From: Cupriavidus sp.
Lineage (GTDB): Bacteria > Pseudomonadota > Gammaproteobacteria > Burkholderiales > Burkholderiaceae
DNA: 8,164 nt
Assembly (NCBI GenBank): GCA_013362725.1
Contig: JABFVP010000082.1
Coordinates: forward strand, 1 to 8,164
Direction: 5' to 3'
In this document: piece by piece, positions 5,526-8,164 of the stretch
How positions within the stretch are numbered: position 1 is the first letter of the stretch
Layout of the letters: every line of letters begins with the position of its first letter
The notes under the pieces: model-generated
What the model was told of the DNA's origin: nothing
Databases searched by the model: none
The model's input: the letters and a program-made list of their open reading frames with translations, nothing else
Translations under genes and position numbers: made by a program

Positions 5526-5548
5526 CGGTCACGACGGTATGGTCTAAT
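5519..5548 (+). promoter_or_regulatory. Sigma-70 promoter of nadK, leaderless arrangement
   Basis: CTGACA (5519-5524, five of six consensus bases) and TCTAAT (5543-5548, five of six) are separated by 18 bases. The -10 ends six bases before the nadK ATG at 5555, so the predicted first transcribed base falls at or next to the A of the ATG. No Shine-Dalgarno is present between the -10 and the ATG. Confidence 0.6.
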
Positions 5549-5554
5549 CCCGGC

Positions 5555-6472
5555 ATGTCCGCCCCAGCCAAAGCCAGCGCCGTGCGCACTCCATTCAAGA
5601 CCGTCGCCCTGGTGGGCAGGTACTCCACCGCCGGCATCGAAGGGCCGCTGGAAGAGATCGCCTCCTATATCCTGCGCAACGGCCAGGATGTGGTGTTCGA
5701 GCGCGAGACCGCGCTGGCCACCGGGCTGACCGCCTACCCCGCCCTGTCCGCCGAGGAGATCGGCACCCAGGCCGACGTGGCCGTGGTGCTGGGCGGCGAC
5801 GGCACGCTGCTGGGCATCGCGCGCCAGCTGGCCGGCTATGACGTGCCGCTGATCGGCGTGAACCATGGGCGGCTCGGCTTCATGACCGATATTGCGCTGG
5901 AAGACGCGCACTCCGTGCTGCCCGACATGCTCGACGGCCGCTACGAGTCCGAGACCCGGCTGCTGCTGGCCTCGCGCGTGGTGCGCGACGACATGGATAT
6001 CTTCTCGGCGCTGGCGCTGAACGATGTGGTGGTGAACCGCTCCGGCATCTCGGGCATGGTCGAGCTGGCGGTTTCGGTCGACGGCCACTTCATGTACAAC
6101 CAGCGTTCCGACGGCCTGATCGTGTCGACCGCCACCGGCTCGACCGCCTACGCGCTGTCGGCCGGCGGCCCGATCCTGCATCCCACGCTGTCGGGCGTGG
6201 TGCTGGTGCCGATCGCCCCGCACGCGCTGTCGAACCGGCCGATCGTGCTGCCGCACGACGCCGAGGTCACGATCGAGGTGGCGAGCGCGCGCGACGCCAG
6301 CGTCAACTTCGACATGCAGTCGCTGACCTCGCTGCTGCCGGGCGACCGCATCGTGGTGCGGCGCTCGCAGAAGACCATCAACCTGCTGCACCCGGTGGGC
6401 TACAACTACTACGCCACGCTGCGCAAGAAACTGCACTGGCACGAATACCCGTCCGAAGACAATCGCCTCTGA
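5555..6472 (+). CDS. nadK: NAD kinase
   Basis: Cytoplasmic ATP-NAD kinase that phosphorylates NAD+ to NADP+ and so sets the NADP(H) supply. The 305-residue product shows the family motifs in order: VALVGRY near the N-terminus, GGDGT (80-84, with Asp82 as the catalytic acid), GVNHGRLGFMTD, LNDVVVNR (Asn156-Asp157, where many homologues have Asn-Glu), RSDGLIVSTATGSTAYALSA with the TGSTAY core at 194-199, GGPILHP, and RPIVLP. Length is normal. The frame is open far upstream through the antisense of hrcA, so start choice matters. The ATG at 5555 gives the expected N-terminus but has no Shine-Dalgarno and sits just downstream of a strong -10 box, which suggests a leaderless message. GTG at 5582 is a weaker alternative. 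Divergent from hrcA; recN follows in the same frame after 66 bases. Confidence 0.96.
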   Translation: MSAPAKASAVRTPFKTVALVGRYSTAGIEGPLEEIASYILRNGQDVVFERETALATGLTAYPALSAEEIGTQADVAVVLGGDGTLLGIARQLAGYDVPLIGVNHGRLGFMTDIALEDAHSVLPDMLDGRYESETRLLLASRVVRDDMDIFSALALNDVVVNRSGISGMVELAVSVDGHFMYNQRSDGLIVSTATGSTAYALSAGGPILHPTLSGVVLVPIAPHALSNRPIVLPHDAEVTIEVASARDASVNFDMQSLTSLLPGDRIVVRRSQKTINLLHPVGYNYYATLRKKLHWHEYPSEDNRL

Positions 6473-6538
6473 GCGCCATCCAGCCGCCCCTCAGCCCGAG
6501 CCCGACCGTTCATCGGACCGACCACCTTCTCCGCCACG

Positions 6539-8164
<1,626 letters not shown>

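Noticed and set aside
4613..5554. Open frame extending nadK upstream by over 300 codons across hrcA
   Set aside because: It is the antisense of a clear hrcA gene, low in complexity and rich in Arg, Gln, Val and His. The NAD kinase family begins near 5555.
5441..5554. CIRCE operator expected near hrcA
   Set aside because: I looked for TTAGCACTC and GAGTGCTAA halves upstream of hrcA and grpE and found neither.
5453..6442. 329-codon minus-strand frame opposite nadK
   Set aside because: Mirror of nadK codons, Gln/His/Arg/Val-rich, with no RBS or family motif.
6473..6538. LexA box upstream of recN
   Set aside because: No CTG-N10-CAG type palindrome in the 66-base spacer.

Overview
The window is a GC-rich chromosomal segment that reads like a betaproteobacterium of the Burkholderiaceae, most likely Cupriavidus or Ralstonia. 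I infer this from the gene order recN-nadK-hrcA-hemH-hslR-grpE, the codon use and the protein sequences. No database search was possible, so the genus is an inference. I see no mobile element, CRISPR array, tRNA or rRNA gene.

Layout, left to right. (1) An outer-membrane phospholipase A gene on the plus strand (pldA type) is cut at its 5' end by the window edge. (2) Convergent to it on the minus strand lie a small thioredoxin-fold gene and, upstream of that, grpE, the nucleotide-exchange factor of DnaK. (3) Between grpE and the next minus-strand gene sits a plus-strand small ORF for a 57-residue single-span membrane protein. It has its own RBS, a plausible sigma-70 promoter, an AT-rich palindrome over the promoter and a strong terminator-like hairpin. 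(4) A minus-strand run follows: hrcA (heat-shock repressor), hemH (ferrochelatase) and hslR (S4-domain heat-shock RNA-binding protein). hemH and hslR overlap as ATGA. (5) Divergent from hrcA, nadK (NAD kinase) and recN (DNA repair ATPase) run on the plus strand. recN is cut by the right edge.

How the genes fit together. grpE, hrcA, hslR and the thioredoxin-fold protein are protein-quality-control and heat-shock functions. hemH is a housekeeping heme gene embedded among them. nadK (NADPH supply) and recN (double-strand break repair) form a second housekeeping unit behind a divergent promoter region. The dnaK and dnaJ genes that usually accompany grpE are not in the window. pldA interrupts the minus-strand run, so if they are nearby they must lie beyond the left edge.

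This is mostly conserved housekeeping DNA, and I do not see a new multi-gene system. The most interesting items are the small membrane protein with its complete private transcription signals, a predicted leaderless nadK transcript whose -35 box coincides with a heat-shock-like element for hrcA, and an 8-bp tandem repeat across the pldA stop codon that places TGA in all three frames.
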